A stretch of DNA of 64,000 nucleotides, from contig JAJEKV010000034.1 of assembly GCA_021234155.1 (NCBI GenBank), positions 11,060,697 through 11,124,696 of the forward strand, given 5' to 3'. The notes under the pieces were generated by a model that did no database searches, was not told where the DNA came from, and worked only from the letters and a program-made list of their open reading frames with translations. The position numbers and the translations under genes were made by a program. Of the stretch, positions 47,617-60,343 are shown in pieces (within the stretch, counting starts at the first letter, position 1; each line of letters begins with the position of its first letter). Source of the stretch: Isoetes taiwanensis. Lineage: Eukaryota > Streptophyta > Lycopodiopsida > Isoetales > Isoetaceae.

Positions 47617-48849
47617 CCATGATCACGTAAGAACAACATTCATGTAACATGAAGAACAATTACAAGCATTCTATGCTTAATTGTAAAAGTTTTACAGAGA
47701 ATCTCCTATGCAAGTTGCTGTAAAGGACTGCACATTGCAGAACAAGTTAGTGTTGCACGATAATATGACTTCCAATATTACCAATCATGAAATCAACTTA
47801 ACTTTTACAATAGCTTCCTGCTAGTAGTTAAAAGGCTTTGTTAGGTTAGAGATAAATGTGCTTGTTTCTCATCTTAGTTAAGAGATACGGTTAAGTTAAA
47901 TACTGAAGAGATATGATGCATAAGGTATTCCTAGGATTTGACGTTTTAGTCAAGTTACTACTTTTGTGAATTGCTTGACTATCTTGTAAAATCTAGTCAA
48001 GTGGTTGACTCTTGGTTAACTTAGACACTTTCTAGCCAATTGATTGACTTGTAGTCAACCCTCTCTGTTTTAATAGTCAAGTACTAGTTGAATAGTCAGT
48101 CAAACAATTCTCAAATCCACTTGCAATAAGATTTTTTATTCAATCTAGAAAGTTATAAGACATTTGGTCAACTAGTTAGCCTACTTGTCAAAATTACTAT
48201 TTAAGAACTTAACCTAACTAGAACCATTTCTCAATCACAGTTAAGTTAGGTTAATGCTCAACCGCAAAATTAGAAGTTAAGTGCATAGGTCAACTGGTTA
48301 AATAAAAATAGCTGAACTTTTTTCAGTGTGAAGGGTGCTCCTTTAAGTTAATGAACAATTCAAAATTAACTGAAATTGACGTAATTGATGTTAACTTAAA
48401 GGTCAATAGGAAAGGAAGTTTCAGTTATTTGCCTTATTTAGATTAACTTAATTTAAATGGGAAATGGCCCTTACTAACTTCGCATTCTATGAAGCTCCAA
48501 ATAATGCTGTTAGGAATGACTGTGGCAATGGGGAATTGGGGTAGATAGAGAGAGTGGATAGCAAACTAGAATATGAATGCTAAGAGAAACATAGCAAGGA
48601 AAGATGTGAAGGCTGAAGCTCTTTGATAGTGTAACGATACGATATGTTGAATTCTCGTTACTCAGAAAATATGAGATTCCAACTCCCATTCAAATGCTAC
48701 ATATCATTGCTTGTTCTCAGCATAAATGTCGCCAGAAATGATGTTGCAATCTATGCTATAGTTACAAGCTATATTGTACCACACGTACCAATGTGGTGGT
48801 GGACGTTGCACCATATGCACCACTGTAGTGATTGTCATACCTGATGCAC
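47617..48849. other. TTGAC-rich AT stretch without gene
   Basis: Between about 47938 and 48310 at least a dozen TTGAC or GTCAA cores occur on the two strands, mixed with GGTTAAGTTA-like words. No gene is visible. This may be subterminal repeat sequence of a transposon or a cluster of W-box-like sites (WRKY binding cores). Confidence 0.5.
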
Positions 48850-49430
48850 CACTGTGATGGCCCATACTACATGCACCAATCATCAATACATTCAGCATGA
48901 TCAATATCTGTAAACTTAATAAGCTTGAACTCACCACCATTGATATACCATATATGGTGTGTCAAAGTATCTTTGATATACCTAAGCATATGGATGATTG
49001 TATTCCCATGAGTGACCTTAGAATTGGTCATAGGTCTAGAGCACACTCCCATTGCATAATTAAATATCTGGTCTAGTAATATCTGGTCAAGAACAATATA
49101 TATCTAATTAATTGCATATAGGATACTTCATCAAACATTTTCTTCTAAATCATGTGTAGACTACTTAATGCCTGTCTCCATTAGTGTACATACTAGTTTG
49201 CAATCATTCATATGAAACCTTTCAAGTACCTATGTGCATATTTAGATTGGCAAAAGAAAATCCCATCAGTATTTTCCATACCTCATGCCAAGACACTAAT
49301 GCATTAAGCGAGATCTTTCATCTTAAACTCCTTATTCAAAGTGTCATTGACAACTCGTATCATTGCTTTACTACTATCAGTGATGATCAAACCATCATGT
49401 TGTGATGAGTCTACTGGGTTGACCATTTGT
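48850..49430 (-). pseudogene. Ty1/copia RT-RNase H remnant
   Basis: Tail of a copia pol gene. On the minus strand, DGLIITDSSKAMIRVV (after the YVDD position), then in pieces LNKEFKMKDL, DGIFFCQSKYAHRYLKGF, FNYAMGVCSRPMTNSKVTHG, IIHMLRYIKDTLTHHIWYIN and FTDIDHAECIDDW match the order of RT end and RNase H in plant copia elements. Stops and frameshifts are frequent. LTRs were not found. Confidence 0.7.
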
Positions 49431-50119
49431 AACTCGAGATCCCCTCAATACTTGGATGAGTGATGTACATATTGGTAGAACACCACAAATAGCTTTTACT
49501 ACAATAAGAAATGGTACACGCCCACATAGTTACATGCTAATTTGGATCGTTCCAATCAAACCATAACATTCAGAATGTCATATATCGCTAAGCACATTAA
49601 GCTAAAGATTTCTTACCATGGCCAATATCTTTAGAACTTAGTTGGACAACAACTATACAAAAGTAGACAATCTCGCAGCTTGACTGAGCTGCTATTAAGA
49701 ACACAATATTTGTTTAAAGAACAAAGATATGATGGTACAAACACAAACAAAATGTTCAGCAAGATACGAGAAACTATGTAGCAAGATACCTATGGATTCA
49801 ATATAAAGACTACCACCTTCTGCATCTTAGGTGTGCTCACAAATTTATTATTTTCCATCCTTTAGAATAGAATGGAATGGAATGGAATGGAATGGAATGG
49901 AATAGAATAGAATGTAATTTCGTCATCCATGGAGACCAATTGGCCAATGGGATCCAAATAAAGAGAACAACAAGTATGTTACCGTCAGAATTAACAACAC
50001 CTCGCCTAGAAGGGTTTTCGAGGGAAAAACCTTGGCAGTAATAAGTGCTGACTGTACAGTGATATATTAGGGTACATTTCAATGTTGAGTCGAGGACATA
50101 TCTGAGTGTGCATATCCAT

Positions 50120-53077
50120 GATCTCTTGAAGGTATGATTATAGTAACCTCACTAAGGCCGTGTCTAACAATACATGTAGTGGCTGATTAGAAAGGACTAA
50201 CTCAATAGCCTACCCGAATATGATCGAATGCTAGACAACTCTGAAGGGCATGGCATCCATCCTCAATGGCTCCTTGTTGGTAACACTGACAGAGCTTGTA
50301 CTTGCGGGCCTCCCTAATCCATTTGCATGTCTTACTGCAGAGGCAATACACGTCTATGCGAATGGAAGCTACCAATTATCTGGAAGAGAAGGAGGTTGTT
50401 TATCTTTAGGGGCGTAGATACTGCAGATGAGATTGTTCTTCAGTGGGCGCAAAATAAAATTGTTATGGCTTACAATTGTTCTTCTCTTGATCAAGAGAAG
50501 AAAGTACTGATCTGGCATACTTACCTTCAGATTTATTCTTTTGCATAGGCAGGTGGTTGTGCTCAGTTGGATCGGTTTGTCCACTGGGGTTATAAACTTG
50601 TCTTTGCATTTTATGTTGCTCTGGTTTTTAGTTGGTGAATAAAGCTTGTCGTCCTTCAAAAAAAAAAAAAAAAAAATTTGTGTTCCTTTATGAGTAAATG
50701 TGTACGTATATAGCATTGTGGCTCTCGTGTGAGCAAGGGGTTAATTTGTTGCTGGTAATGTGTGTTTTAACCCGTTGCAGTCACATACCAGAGTTTGTTA
50801 AGAAACTAAGCATCAAGATACTGCTTCAAATGATGGTAATCTTTCAGTTTAGACAAATATACACCTGTACTCCTGCATATTCCATCGAAAGAACAATTGA
50901 GCTTGTTTTTCCTTCTAACAAGTTCTAAGGCGCGACAAACCTAGTGCCACAACATAAGCAAGGTTGGGGAGACAAGCATCGCCCATACTAATCTGATCAA
51001 GCGTGGCTCTCCGAAGAGGCAAAACACCTATCTCTTGTAGCAGGATCTCATATGGAACAATGGACTTTACCCCAAGTGCTTGAGTTAGGAAGGCTTTCTG
51101 CACTTGCTCTAGGCCATTCCAGGTGGCGAGGGATACTACCAAGCCTCAAACCTCGACCCTGTATAAGAGAACATGCTCTACCAAGGCCTTGAACAAGTGC
51201 TATAGATGGGCCCAGTCATACAGCTCTGCTTTATAATTGTTGTTCTGCATAGCATATAGTGTCTTCCAGCTCTCAAGTAGAAGGAAACTACATTCACAAA
51301 TACTTGTAGCTGGGTGCCACCTCTATATTTTGGCTCTGGTAAGTGAAGGAGGAAGGCCTTAGTTGGCGCAAGGATGAGACAAGCAACATCTTAGTCTTGG
51401 CCAAGTACCCACATGCCATGAACCGACAGCAAGTATCTAGGACCTCTAAATGTCATTGCATGTCATCTAGGGTGTAGATTAAGAAGTCCACATCGTCAAT
51501 GTAGATGAACTGGCTAATTATATGGTGCATGAGCTGAGCTCCCACTCCCTTGTATTCAACAATTCAACCTTCCAACGATCGATGTACAGATCAAACAACG
51601 TTGGAGAGAATGGGCATCCCTGACGGACTCTGATACTACTAACCACAGGCTGTCCCAATGGTATTTATCGGCCTGTGCATGCCTCACACAACTTGTATAT
51701 CACATTTTGCAAATCTATGGGGACATAAAGCAGCAGTAGAGGGTTTGCCAGTGAATCCTACTATCTTCAATCAAGATCCATAGAATGAAAATATGATCAA
51801 TAGTTGAGTGTCGGGGCCGAAACCATGACTATATGAGAGCCCATATCTCTGTTTCCTCTGCTCACATCATCAAATGTTGCTCGAAAATACTGGCCAATAG
51901 TGTTGCAAAGAGTGAACTGACCATGATGGTGTAGTAATTGGTGGGGCAACGAGGATCACGTGCTTATATATGGAACAACTCTAGTGGTCCACTGTGGGGA
52001 AAAGCCCTCCTGCAATATCCAATTGAACAATGCCATTAGAATTGGCACTATCGGAGGCCCTGCCTAGTAGCCTTCCTGCATACCCTCCAGATCTGCTGCC
52101 TTGCCATTGGCGAGACGCTGTAAGCCTTTGGTGATCTTTGCCTCTGTAATGACTAGTGGTGCACCCATCAGTGGGGGTATTGCTGCTTGAACTCCAAGTG
52201 GATCATAAAGGTGCTACAAGTATTATACATATTGCTCTAAAGTGATGTCCCCCTCGCAGGCTGCAGAGATTGTTCAACTCTTCACCAGAATGTCTTGGGG
52301 AGATGGTCTAAGAGATAGAGCATTTTCTCAACGATGCTCCGTAATATATCTGGCTTTCTTTCCATTGAGAAAAAGTGCCAGTGTAGTACTATTTGATTGC
52401 AAGTGGATGCAAGGTAGGGTCATTGACCTGTCAGAGCCAATGTTTAAGCTTCCTATATTCATCATCAAACCTTTGGTTGCAAGGAAAGGTTGCAGCTCCC
52501 AAGACCCTCCATGGGCAATTTCTTTCAAAACATCTGTCGGCAGTAGTGATAAGCACATTGATTAACTGGGCAATCTATTGTTGTAGTGTGGGAACCTACA
52601 GTATGCTCTTACGTCAGCTATAGCCATCTGGATATAAGTCATTGTATGGTTGTAATCCAAGCGCAGCTAAGGCACATGGGTTGTTTGAGAACTGGGCATT
52701 TGAGCAGTTTGCCACTACTGTCTGTACCAACGCGAAGGTGGGTAACTAGGTGCAGATCTTGCTCTGGCACCAACACGTAATCCATCTCCATGACACTGCA
52801 GCTGGCCGTAGTGCGTGACCTGGTTGGTTCCGTCATCTGATGCCCTTGGCCAAGCTACTGTGGGGCTTAGTTGTAGCACATCCTCTTCCAAGAGGTCAAA
52901 TTTCACTAGCTGTTCTAACTCCGTGTGTGTATTGAAGTCTCCAAGCAACATGATCCTGCCCAGCTGTTTATGTTGTAGTATATCATCATATAGGTCGACA
53001 TATGGATCCAGCCTATCCACATTTGAATGAGTGATAGAAGTTACTATCCACATGTAGGAAGTGGCATGAAGCCACAA
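50120..53077 (-). pseudogene. LINE D endonuclease-reverse transcriptase, broken
   Basis: From 53077 on the minus strand the endonuclease has IMLLGDFNTHTELEQLVKFD (about 52960-52900). The RT shows VRQGCPFSPTLFDLYIDRW (about 51640-51580) and FIYIDDVDF (about 51510-51484, catalytic box YIDD in place of YADD). EVWGLVVSLATWNGLEQVQK comes next, then AFLTQALGVKSIVPYEILLQ (51160-51030), which aligns with the block after YADD in LINE C. The zinc-binding end CQCYQQGAIEDGCHALQSC (about 50290-50230) lies beyond an inserted segment. There are many stops and frameshifts. Confidence 0.75.
50336..50677 (+). mobile_element. L1-like 3' fragment with poly(A)
   Basis: A short plus-strand piece ending in about 19 A's (50659-50677). 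Its frame (RLFIFRGVDTADEIVLQWAQ; then WGYKLVFAFYVALVFSW across stops) looks like the 3' end of a plant L1 element. It splits LINE D. The insertion's far boundary (50678-50929) and target duplication are not clear. Confidence 0.55.
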
Positions 53078-55230
53078 AGTGGGGGTTGTTGCTGCAGTTC
53101 TGCACTCATACCCACAGGTAACGATTGTGTCTATCTATATGTTAAGACAAGCAGACTAAAAAGGCAAAAAGCACCATTACCACTTAGATGAAGCAGAGAT
53201 GTGCCTGTATGCAAGGAACCAAAATTTAGAATCAATAAAGCATACAATTTTCCATAAACCTGAACTAAAAGATATGTCAAAATAGCCACTTTAATTGCAA
53301 GATTTAGGAAACATTTTAAACACAAATCCTTCTTTGTTACCTCTAAAACATATCCGAGCCCATACATGTGGAGCAAACCACATGAAAGGGAAGGATATGT
53401 GTTAGAACCCTGCAATACCCAAGAGAGACAAACGTAAGCTGGAGAGAGAAAGAGCCTAGTTGGTATGTTAAATGTAAAGAGCCTCCACTTCCATTCGCCT
53501 CTCTCCCAAGCACTGTTAAGATAGGATCAGCCATAGATGTTGGAGGCAGGATCTTGGGTTTGGAATGTTCATAGCAGAGCCCATATTGCTATCTTAAATA
53601 GTCCAGGGACTCGCCAAGGCATACTCCTTGATGACCCACCTGACTAGAGATCTAGGTGCCTGAACATTGACCACAGTTTTCAAGGGTCAAAAAGGGAGAA
53701 CCTCCATACCAATCCAGCATCAAGTGCCTCCAAATCGATCCATCATCAGGGAAATACACTTTCCTTCCTTCATGGCATCTCTAATTAGCGAGCCGATCTC
53801 GTTGATGCTCGATTGAACTAGACCTCGCTAAGACATGCTATTCAGCTTGTGGAAATTCCTTGTTGGTCCAAGAAGATCTAGATGGGTTTAACTTGAGGCC
53901 AAATAGGTTCAAGGCCTCTAAAACTAAGAGCATAATAACATGACTATTCCTTTAGGTCAAGGATTTAACTATTTCCTTTCCATGATATGCCATGAAATGA
54001 AGCTTAAGAACAAGATCATAAATCAAGATCATCCATCAAGACCTAATAATACTAGTCTACACACTCACAATAAGACTCTTAAGCTAGTAAAGCACCAAAG
54101 GTGGAAAGGTCCATTAAACTTGGAGTGTTCAGCTAGCAGCTTGGCATGGAGCTTGGTGGTTGAGCACTGTCAGGTGGCTGGAGCTGGAGATGGAGGCGCT
54201 GGAATTGGGTGCTAAGTTTGGGGTAGGAGAAGTAAAAAATATAGAGTCAACAATGAGGGGTTTAAGTAGGAGAGGTTAGGTTTAGGGCAAGGTATATATA
54301 ATAGTATAAAGTCATAAATGTTATAAAAGGTGTGATTCTTGGTTTCAAACCTGTGAGGTTGAACGTGGCATTTGGAATGAGTACAAAAGGTGGTGGCATA
54401 TTCTGACATTCTAATGATAAACAGTTTCTTGTGATAAATAGATATGTGCTAGTCGTGATAGTTCATAATGTTTGGACAACATAGGGTATACCATTTAATA
54501 CCTTGCTCTTTGTGTCTATGGAATGAAGCCAATCCAAAGTTTAATTCTCTTCCCTTCTCTTCTCTTTTACATTTCCAACCTTTTAAATTATGCTTCAACA
54601 AAAGCACATGTACTTTATCTATGCCACAATCATTCAAGAAATAGGGAGGAGGAAATTTACTTTGAGACATATTTATACTCTAGATATATCATACCACGAT
54701 AAGGGCCAATATTGCAAATATGCTAGTAATCACCTAGACGCTCCAAATTGCTAGAGCCTAGTAAATCAACAATTTGTCTTGTTCATTTAAAGGAGAAGAG
54801 GCAAGTTTAAAAGGAGCGACGGGAACATCTAAAAGCTCCTCATGGGCAATCTCTTCTACACATTATGCCTCCACAAGCCCTCTGCCTTGTACTTTTTGTG
54901 TGCTCTTTGCTCTTCTTGTTTCTTGTCTCCACAACCTGCATTATCTTTTATCAGCCACATAAAACATGTCTAAAATGTTTGTAATCTGTACCGCATCCCT
55001 TAGAAACATTTGACCAATCATCAGATTGAGCAGATGCAATAACCAATGCATTCCATGACACAATCACATTTATTTATCTAATCCTAGCACCTTCTATGGC
55101 AAATATGCAATTATGATGTTCAAGTACATGCATTAGAATTGTGTTTTTGTTAAAGCCATACAAAAATCCGCTATGTACCACTCAATCAACAACCATCAAT
55201 TGGATGCTGCCAATGTGGCATGACATAAAC

Positions 55231-55292
55231 TCCTCCTCCTCCTCCTCCTCCTCCTCCTCCTCCTCCTCCTCCTCCTCCTCTTATTATTATTA
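55231..55292. repeat. TCC microsatellite followed by TTA repeat
   Basis: About 50 bp of perfect TCC repeats (roughly 16 units) pass directly into four TTA units. Likely length-variable. Confidence 0.95.
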
Positions 55293-56176
55293 AAACTTGC
55301 TATTTTTAGATGCTCAGTTAACTTGTTGAGCATTGAGATAATTATCTTCCATCATCTCAACTGAAAATGGATGGTCAAAGTTAGTTTCTATATATCAACT
55401 AGCTATGGTGGTGTTATGTTTCTATTTTTAAGGCAAAAACATTTTATTATGTCCAAAAAGCTCAAAATAAATATAATGATGTGGAACCTTTGGAGTCAAG
55501 TGCTAATCATCTGACCTATATGTCGCAGACATCTGCCTAGGTGAACCTTACAAAATCATCTTAGTTGTGTGTGTTGCTAACGTTGCAGCCATGGAGGGTA
55601 AGATTTCGACATTTTGTGTTGGTATTGTGATTATTCATCTAAGTTGTTAGTGCTGCGGATTAGAACGCAATGTGGATGTTGATTTATATGGAAAAAATGG
55701 GATTGGAATGGGTAGTTGTTATGATGGGGATTTGACAATCACTAGTTGTTACAGCAACAATCCGTTGCCCCGTCGGAGAAAAATATACTCACACGAAAAC
55801 TCGAAGATGAAATATGATGATCCAAAAGCATGTTTGGGAGATTGCAATATATGAATACCCCAAAAGTATCACATCACCGATGACTCATTCCTCTACCTTT
55901 GCAACCATTAAGGCCACATTTTTCGTAGTTTTACGAGGATAAGACTCTTTTTTCCACGGTAGTCCCAAAATATAACTGTCATATACAATATATGACACCA
56001 TTTGTGACTCCAGAGCTAAAAATAAGACACAAATTTAAACTTGTTTTTCCACTGCATGGTAGTGCTACAATATGACACCACTAAAATACTAGTGGAAAAC
56101 TATAAAAAAATATTATATTTTCAAATAAGACTAGGTCCCCCGGAATAATATAAGACTCCATTTACAATCCAAACTT

Positions 56177-56282
56177 ATTCCGAACCTAAATAAGACATGT
56201 CTTATTTTTAAGTAGAAAAGTGATTCGCTATTCCGAACCTAAATAAGACATGTCTTATTTTTAAGTAGAAAAGTGATTCGCT
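56177..56282. repeat. Perfect 53-bp tandem duplication
   Basis: Two adjacent identical 53-bp units (56177-56229, 56230-56282), each starting ATTCCGAACCTAAATAAG. The unit contains the 12-bp palindrome AAGACATGTCTT. Absence of differences implies a recent event. Confidence 0.95.
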
Positions 56283-57009
56283 TTTAGGACAATAAGTGGC
56301 CAAACATCATTTGATAAAATATGTGACTTTTGAAAATACTACTAAAAAGGCCTAAAACATACATTTGGAGGGTGTACGTCATATGTCCAATTAGATGCTG
56401 AGACATGTCCAATTGGATGCTGGGGACATTGGCAGGGAACGTTAAAATTTCTTCAACTATAAATCAACTATAAATCTTCCCGTAGGTCGCCCTCTTTCTC
56501 CTTAGTTTGAAAATTCAAATGAACACCCGGATGGATGCAAATGGATGATTCCTTCACCTCCGTAGAAAGTCCTTTGGTGCTTCTTGTTTGAAGATTACAT
56601 AATCCACTCCAACATGTTACCATTTCATGCTTGGTGACGCCCCTGCACTCCAGTCTATGTGCTTTGTGTTTCAGAGTATGTGGCTGCTAAAGCATGGTCT
56701 GCATAAGTTATTACCAAATAAATAGCAATTTTTAACCAGAAGATGGCCTTGGGTTATGCTGGACGCTAACTACAGATCAGCTCAAATGGCCAAAGAATTA
56801 AGTCGACCCTTTTGAGCCATCTGATTTACCACTTTATTGATTGCACTTAAAACTTCCACTTTTACAACGTTTAAATTCAAACGTTTTCTGAAATCAAGAG
56901 CTGAAAATCAAACGAAACCCAATCTCTGTAAACAAGGAGCTAACGAAATACCATTTATGTTGGCACTACTGCCTGGCATTTTTATTATACACTATCTAAA
57001 GAAGTGGTT

Positions 57010-58923
57010 TTATCTACCCATTTCTTCTTTGGGGAAGTATGTTTGCAACATTTTCATAATTAGCTCATAACTAGTCAAAGTAATCACAGATGCAGGTGTT
57101 GTTCTCATAAGGTTTGTGAAGTAACCACGGTAAAAACCAGGAATACCTTCTTCTAACCACATCTTCAGTATACAATCGATTACACCTCTGTATCTTTTCC
57201 CACCAGTCTTTGACTGTCCCTGTTCTTGTAGCCTTGATCTTACCACCTGAAGCACAAGGAGCAAACTGAACAAATTAATCCCTTTGGAATTTAAATAACG
57301 TACTTGTACGCAATGGCCAACCACAGGGATACCTCATGAGGATATGTCAATGTGGAAGCTATGACTTTTGAAACTGATGATGCTAATGCAATTTGACCAG
57401 AATCACATTTATCTGGTGTTGTGCCAGCTGTGTGAAATCAAACATTGCCTGCTTTAAACATTTGAAACAGTTGTGCTTTTCTCTTATATATATCACTCAC
57501 CCTTCTTAGACAACACTTCTTTTATTTTCTCATACACAGCAAATTGGACAGCTGGATGACTTACGCCTGCCATTGCTGGGACCAAGCCACTGTCCAAACA
57601 ATCATCTGAAAAGGTTACCATTGCGCCAACATCTAAGTTAACCACAAATTACTCATGGTATGTGGCAGATCAAAACTTGGAGAATATAAACAAATCAAAT
57701 GAGAGTACCATCTAAATATGGCATATGATATATTGCTCTTCACGATTGATGACTTGCAATGTATTAAGACTTATACTAAACCTGTAAAGCCCACGTAATC
57801 CCTCCTCCGTTGCGATACGATATAAGGCGGAAAGTGTGCCCTTGTAAGGAACTAAACCTGGTCTCAACCTCTGAGTCTGGAATCATGCGCAAACAAGAAT
57901 AACAAATGCTGAAAACTATAAGCTGGAACACACAGTGCACCATAGAAATGCACAGGACCTGCAGACGCGTTTTCACCACCCACAAAGGATTTGTAACAAG
58001 ATTTGTAGCAGATCCTGCAACTGCAGCCGCAAGCATGTGTTCAGCTGAAGAGAGTTCCTCGTGACCCTCTGCATCACATGCATATAATCACACAAGTTAT
58101 ATGTCATAAGCAACATGCTGCTAGCAGGTTGTAGGTTGTGTTATTTTTCACTTACTAAGTTAACAAATAGCAAAAGCTTCAACTAACTTGCCTCTAGATT
58201 GCAGTAGATCTTTCATATGTGCATATGTTACAAAGTACACCTGCAAAAGCTCATCGTTAATAGCCCTCAGAACAGATCCACGAAATAAACAGAAAAACTC
58301 AAATTATCATATTACCGCCCAATTAGGAAGCAATGCAAGCATAGTTGGCGAGAGTCCTTGATAAAGCCCCCTTACCCCTTCAGTTTTTAAAATATGCCAG
58401 AAGTTCTGTGCTATTACGCTACCTATGCAGTGTAGACTGTAAACTGCCTTGTTTTCTTTTATATTAATGCAATTAGTAAATCATTAGGGAAACAATAAGC
58501 ACTTACCCTTGAAATGCTTTATTTGGGCCTGGGGCACATTCACCTGCAAGCGTGTCTTAATGACATCAAGAGGACAAACAATTGTAGCAGAAATGGCACC
58601 TGCGACACCATAAAATGATGCTTCAGCAACTTAAAATATGCCATCTAGCATTCTGGCATGAAGCGTAGTTAACTCTTTAAACTGTTAGGGAGGATCATAG
58701 CATGAAAATGACGACCACTTGCAACCACAGTTGTAAATGGCGACATTGGCAGTAATGAATGATCAGATGCATACACATGTTTTTAAATAAAAACTGGCAT
58801 TATGGGGTGGAGAAGCAAAATATGTGGCAGACTTCTGAACCTATGCTGAACCAGAACCAAAAACAAACCTGCCCCAGCGCCAGCCACTGCATTGAAAATA
58901 TTTGTTCGTCTGTCATCGGCCAT
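57010..58923 (-). CDS. NDT: SLC25 carrier, plant NAD+ transporter (NDT) type, 9 exons
   Basis: Inner-membrane carrier importing NAD+ into mitochondria or plastids in exchange for nucleotides. Exons, high to low: 58869-58923, 58507-58599, 58316-58422, 58192-58240, 57959-58068, 57782-57876, 57501-57589, 57333-57427, 57010-57246. Phases agree and give 309 residues, the usual carrier length, starting [20 protein letters not shown]. The three carrier signatures are [12 protein letters not shown] (Pro 28), [11 protein letters not shown] (Pro 129) and [13 protein letters not shown] (Pro 229). A Trp in the second one (PLW) is typical of the NAD+/folate/pyrimidine-nucleotide branch, and [20 protein letters not shown] also fits NDT. 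Intron 4 uses a GC donor (GCAAGT); the rest are GT-AG. No N-terminal extension is seen, so targeting is internal. A folate or FAD carrier is the main alternative. Confidence 0.9.
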
Positions 58924-59366
58924 TTCTAACGGAACAATTCAACGCTTATTGCGCCAAGAACATCCGATTCTTGCCAAACTCAGATCAAAATGCAAGCTTT
59001 TCCATTGCCAAGCATGCGCAGCTTCTTATCAAAAGCGAACAATTCAATTGGAGAACCCAGCATTCCCAAAAAGCGATGTCAACAAAAGAATCGTATCTTA
59101 GTTCGGTTGGGCAGGTGGCATACTACATGCTTGGCACATGATCCTTTGGCAAATTACGGTAGGCTAATGAATGAGCCTACGAAGCTTGAAATTTTATCTT
59201 TCACTTTTAACAAACGTATAGTAGTTGCGCGTTGCATGAATGTTTATAATCGTGATTTTTTCACACATCATTTCACTATTTGATGACCCATCACAAAATT
59301 GAGTGACTAGTGAAAACGTGTAATCCAGATGTGCTAGTATGGTTTTTCCACTCTCTCTAAACGGGC
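58924..59366. other. Upstream region of the NAD+ carrier
   Basis: Intergenic DNA of about 440 bp holding the carrier's promoter. No reliable core promoter motif can be named. It ends at the TTGGG target duplicate of the next element. Confidence 0.5.
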
Positions 59367-59371
59367 TTGGG

Positions 59372-59597
59372 TGTTAAGAATAGTGATCGTATAGATCAAT
59401 GTAGACATACGGGTGTTGTGGCGTATACAGATGAGGTGGACTGCCATGTTGGCAATCCATACTAAGAGTCACAACTGTACCCAATAGTCATGTCTATTAG
59501 GATGAACAGTCACCATCCATCCTATATGTATGCTACGTTGAGAGCTATTCTCAACCAGTCATCTCAATATATCTTCTACAGTTTTGCTATTTTAAGA
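59372..59597 (+). repeat. 5' LTR of the copia-like element
   Basis: 226 bp, starting TGTTAAGAATAG and ending TTTTAAGA directly before the primer binding site. The right copy is nearly identical over its first 209 bp. Confidence 0.88.
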
Positions 59598-59609
59598 TGG
59601 TATCAGAGC
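59598..59609 (+). other. Primer binding site (tRNA-iMet)
   Basis: TGGTATCAGAGC, complementary to the 3' end of initiator tRNA-Met, adjoining the LTR end. Confidence 0.9.
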
Positions 59610-59676
59610 TACGGCTCTTGATCTGATCCTGGAAGACCTGTGGAGGAAGGCTTTAGAAGACCTGGAGAGAATAGGT

Positions 59677-60342
59677 TTGGGAGAGAAGATGATCATTGCG
59701 CAATCAAGAAGGGCTGACGAATTTGCAAGCTTTGCAAATCTAATCTATCTATGGATAGCAGGATTCTTGGCAGAAGCAAGAAAATTCTTTGAAGAATATA
59801 ATGGCTCCGGAAGCCAGAAAGGAGCTTCATTCTCACAAGAGACGTCTTGTGCAGATGTGGGCATATCAGGAAGTGCAAACAATTGCCATGGATATGCTGG
59901 AGTTGAGCCAGAGGATCTAAATTTGGTCCTGAAGTCTGCCACTGTATCTGTTGGGTTGAAAAACCCTGTTGTGGCAGAAATCGCTTCACAAAAAGCCAAG
60001 AATATGGCACCCAAACAGACCCAAAATCAATGGGGTCTAATGCCAGAAGAAAAGAAGCCGAGGGAAATGTAGTTCAAGCATGCAGATACGGCCGAATTAG
60101 AAGCCGAATTAGAATTGAAGAATAAGGAGGCATGGACGAATTTGGAGGACATGCTCAGGGCCATTATTGAAGCAACAGCCAAGGAATTTCGAGAAGAAGA
60201 AGTTCTTGAAGAAACGGTGGCTTACGAAATTGCTTCAGAAATTGCGATGGCAAATTGCAGACGAGCATGGGTTATGTTTCCATATGCAGAGCAGTTCCAG
60301 TTCCAGAAGATGCAGAAAGAACCTGTAATTCCGTTCGCTTAA
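59677..60342 (+). CDS. Small unrecognised frames of the copia-like element
   Basis: Two open stretches: 59677-60072 (131 codons, MGEKMIIAQSRRADEFASFA at the start; PEDLNLVLKSATVSVGLKNP within) and, after a stop, 60115-60342 (EAWTNLEDMLRAIIEATAKE, then FREEEVLEETVAYEIASEIA). They lie where gag would be, but I see no gag motif or zinc knuckle. Both are acidic and helix-rich. They may be gag-derived or captured host sequence. Confidence 0.4.
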
Positions 60343-60343
60343 A

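Larger units (their letters stand above)
49864..53080 (-). mobile_element. LINE D, third member of the A/C family
   Basis: Minus-strand copy of the LINE A/C family. It starts inside the endonuclease near 53080 and ends in a (CATTC/TATTC)n pentamer array (49864-49915), which reads GGAATGGAAT on the plus strand. It is interrupted near 50336-50929 by another retroposon piece. The pentamer tail matches those of LINE A and C in type. Confidence 0.8.
53081..57009. other. Gene-poor interval
   Basis: No supported gene. It holds the TCC/TTA microsatellite and a 53-bp tandem duplication listed separately. The last part is downstream of the NAD+ carrier and contains its 3' UTR. Confidence 0.5.

Noticed and set aside
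47938-48310. CRISPR-like or satellite array
   Set aside because: The repeated cores have no fixed spacing or constant repeat unit, and the genome is a plant.
59693-60014. Minus-strand frames of 105 and 89 codons
   Set aside because: Antisense to the plus-strand frame of the LTR element. No motif, and the element's orientation is plus.
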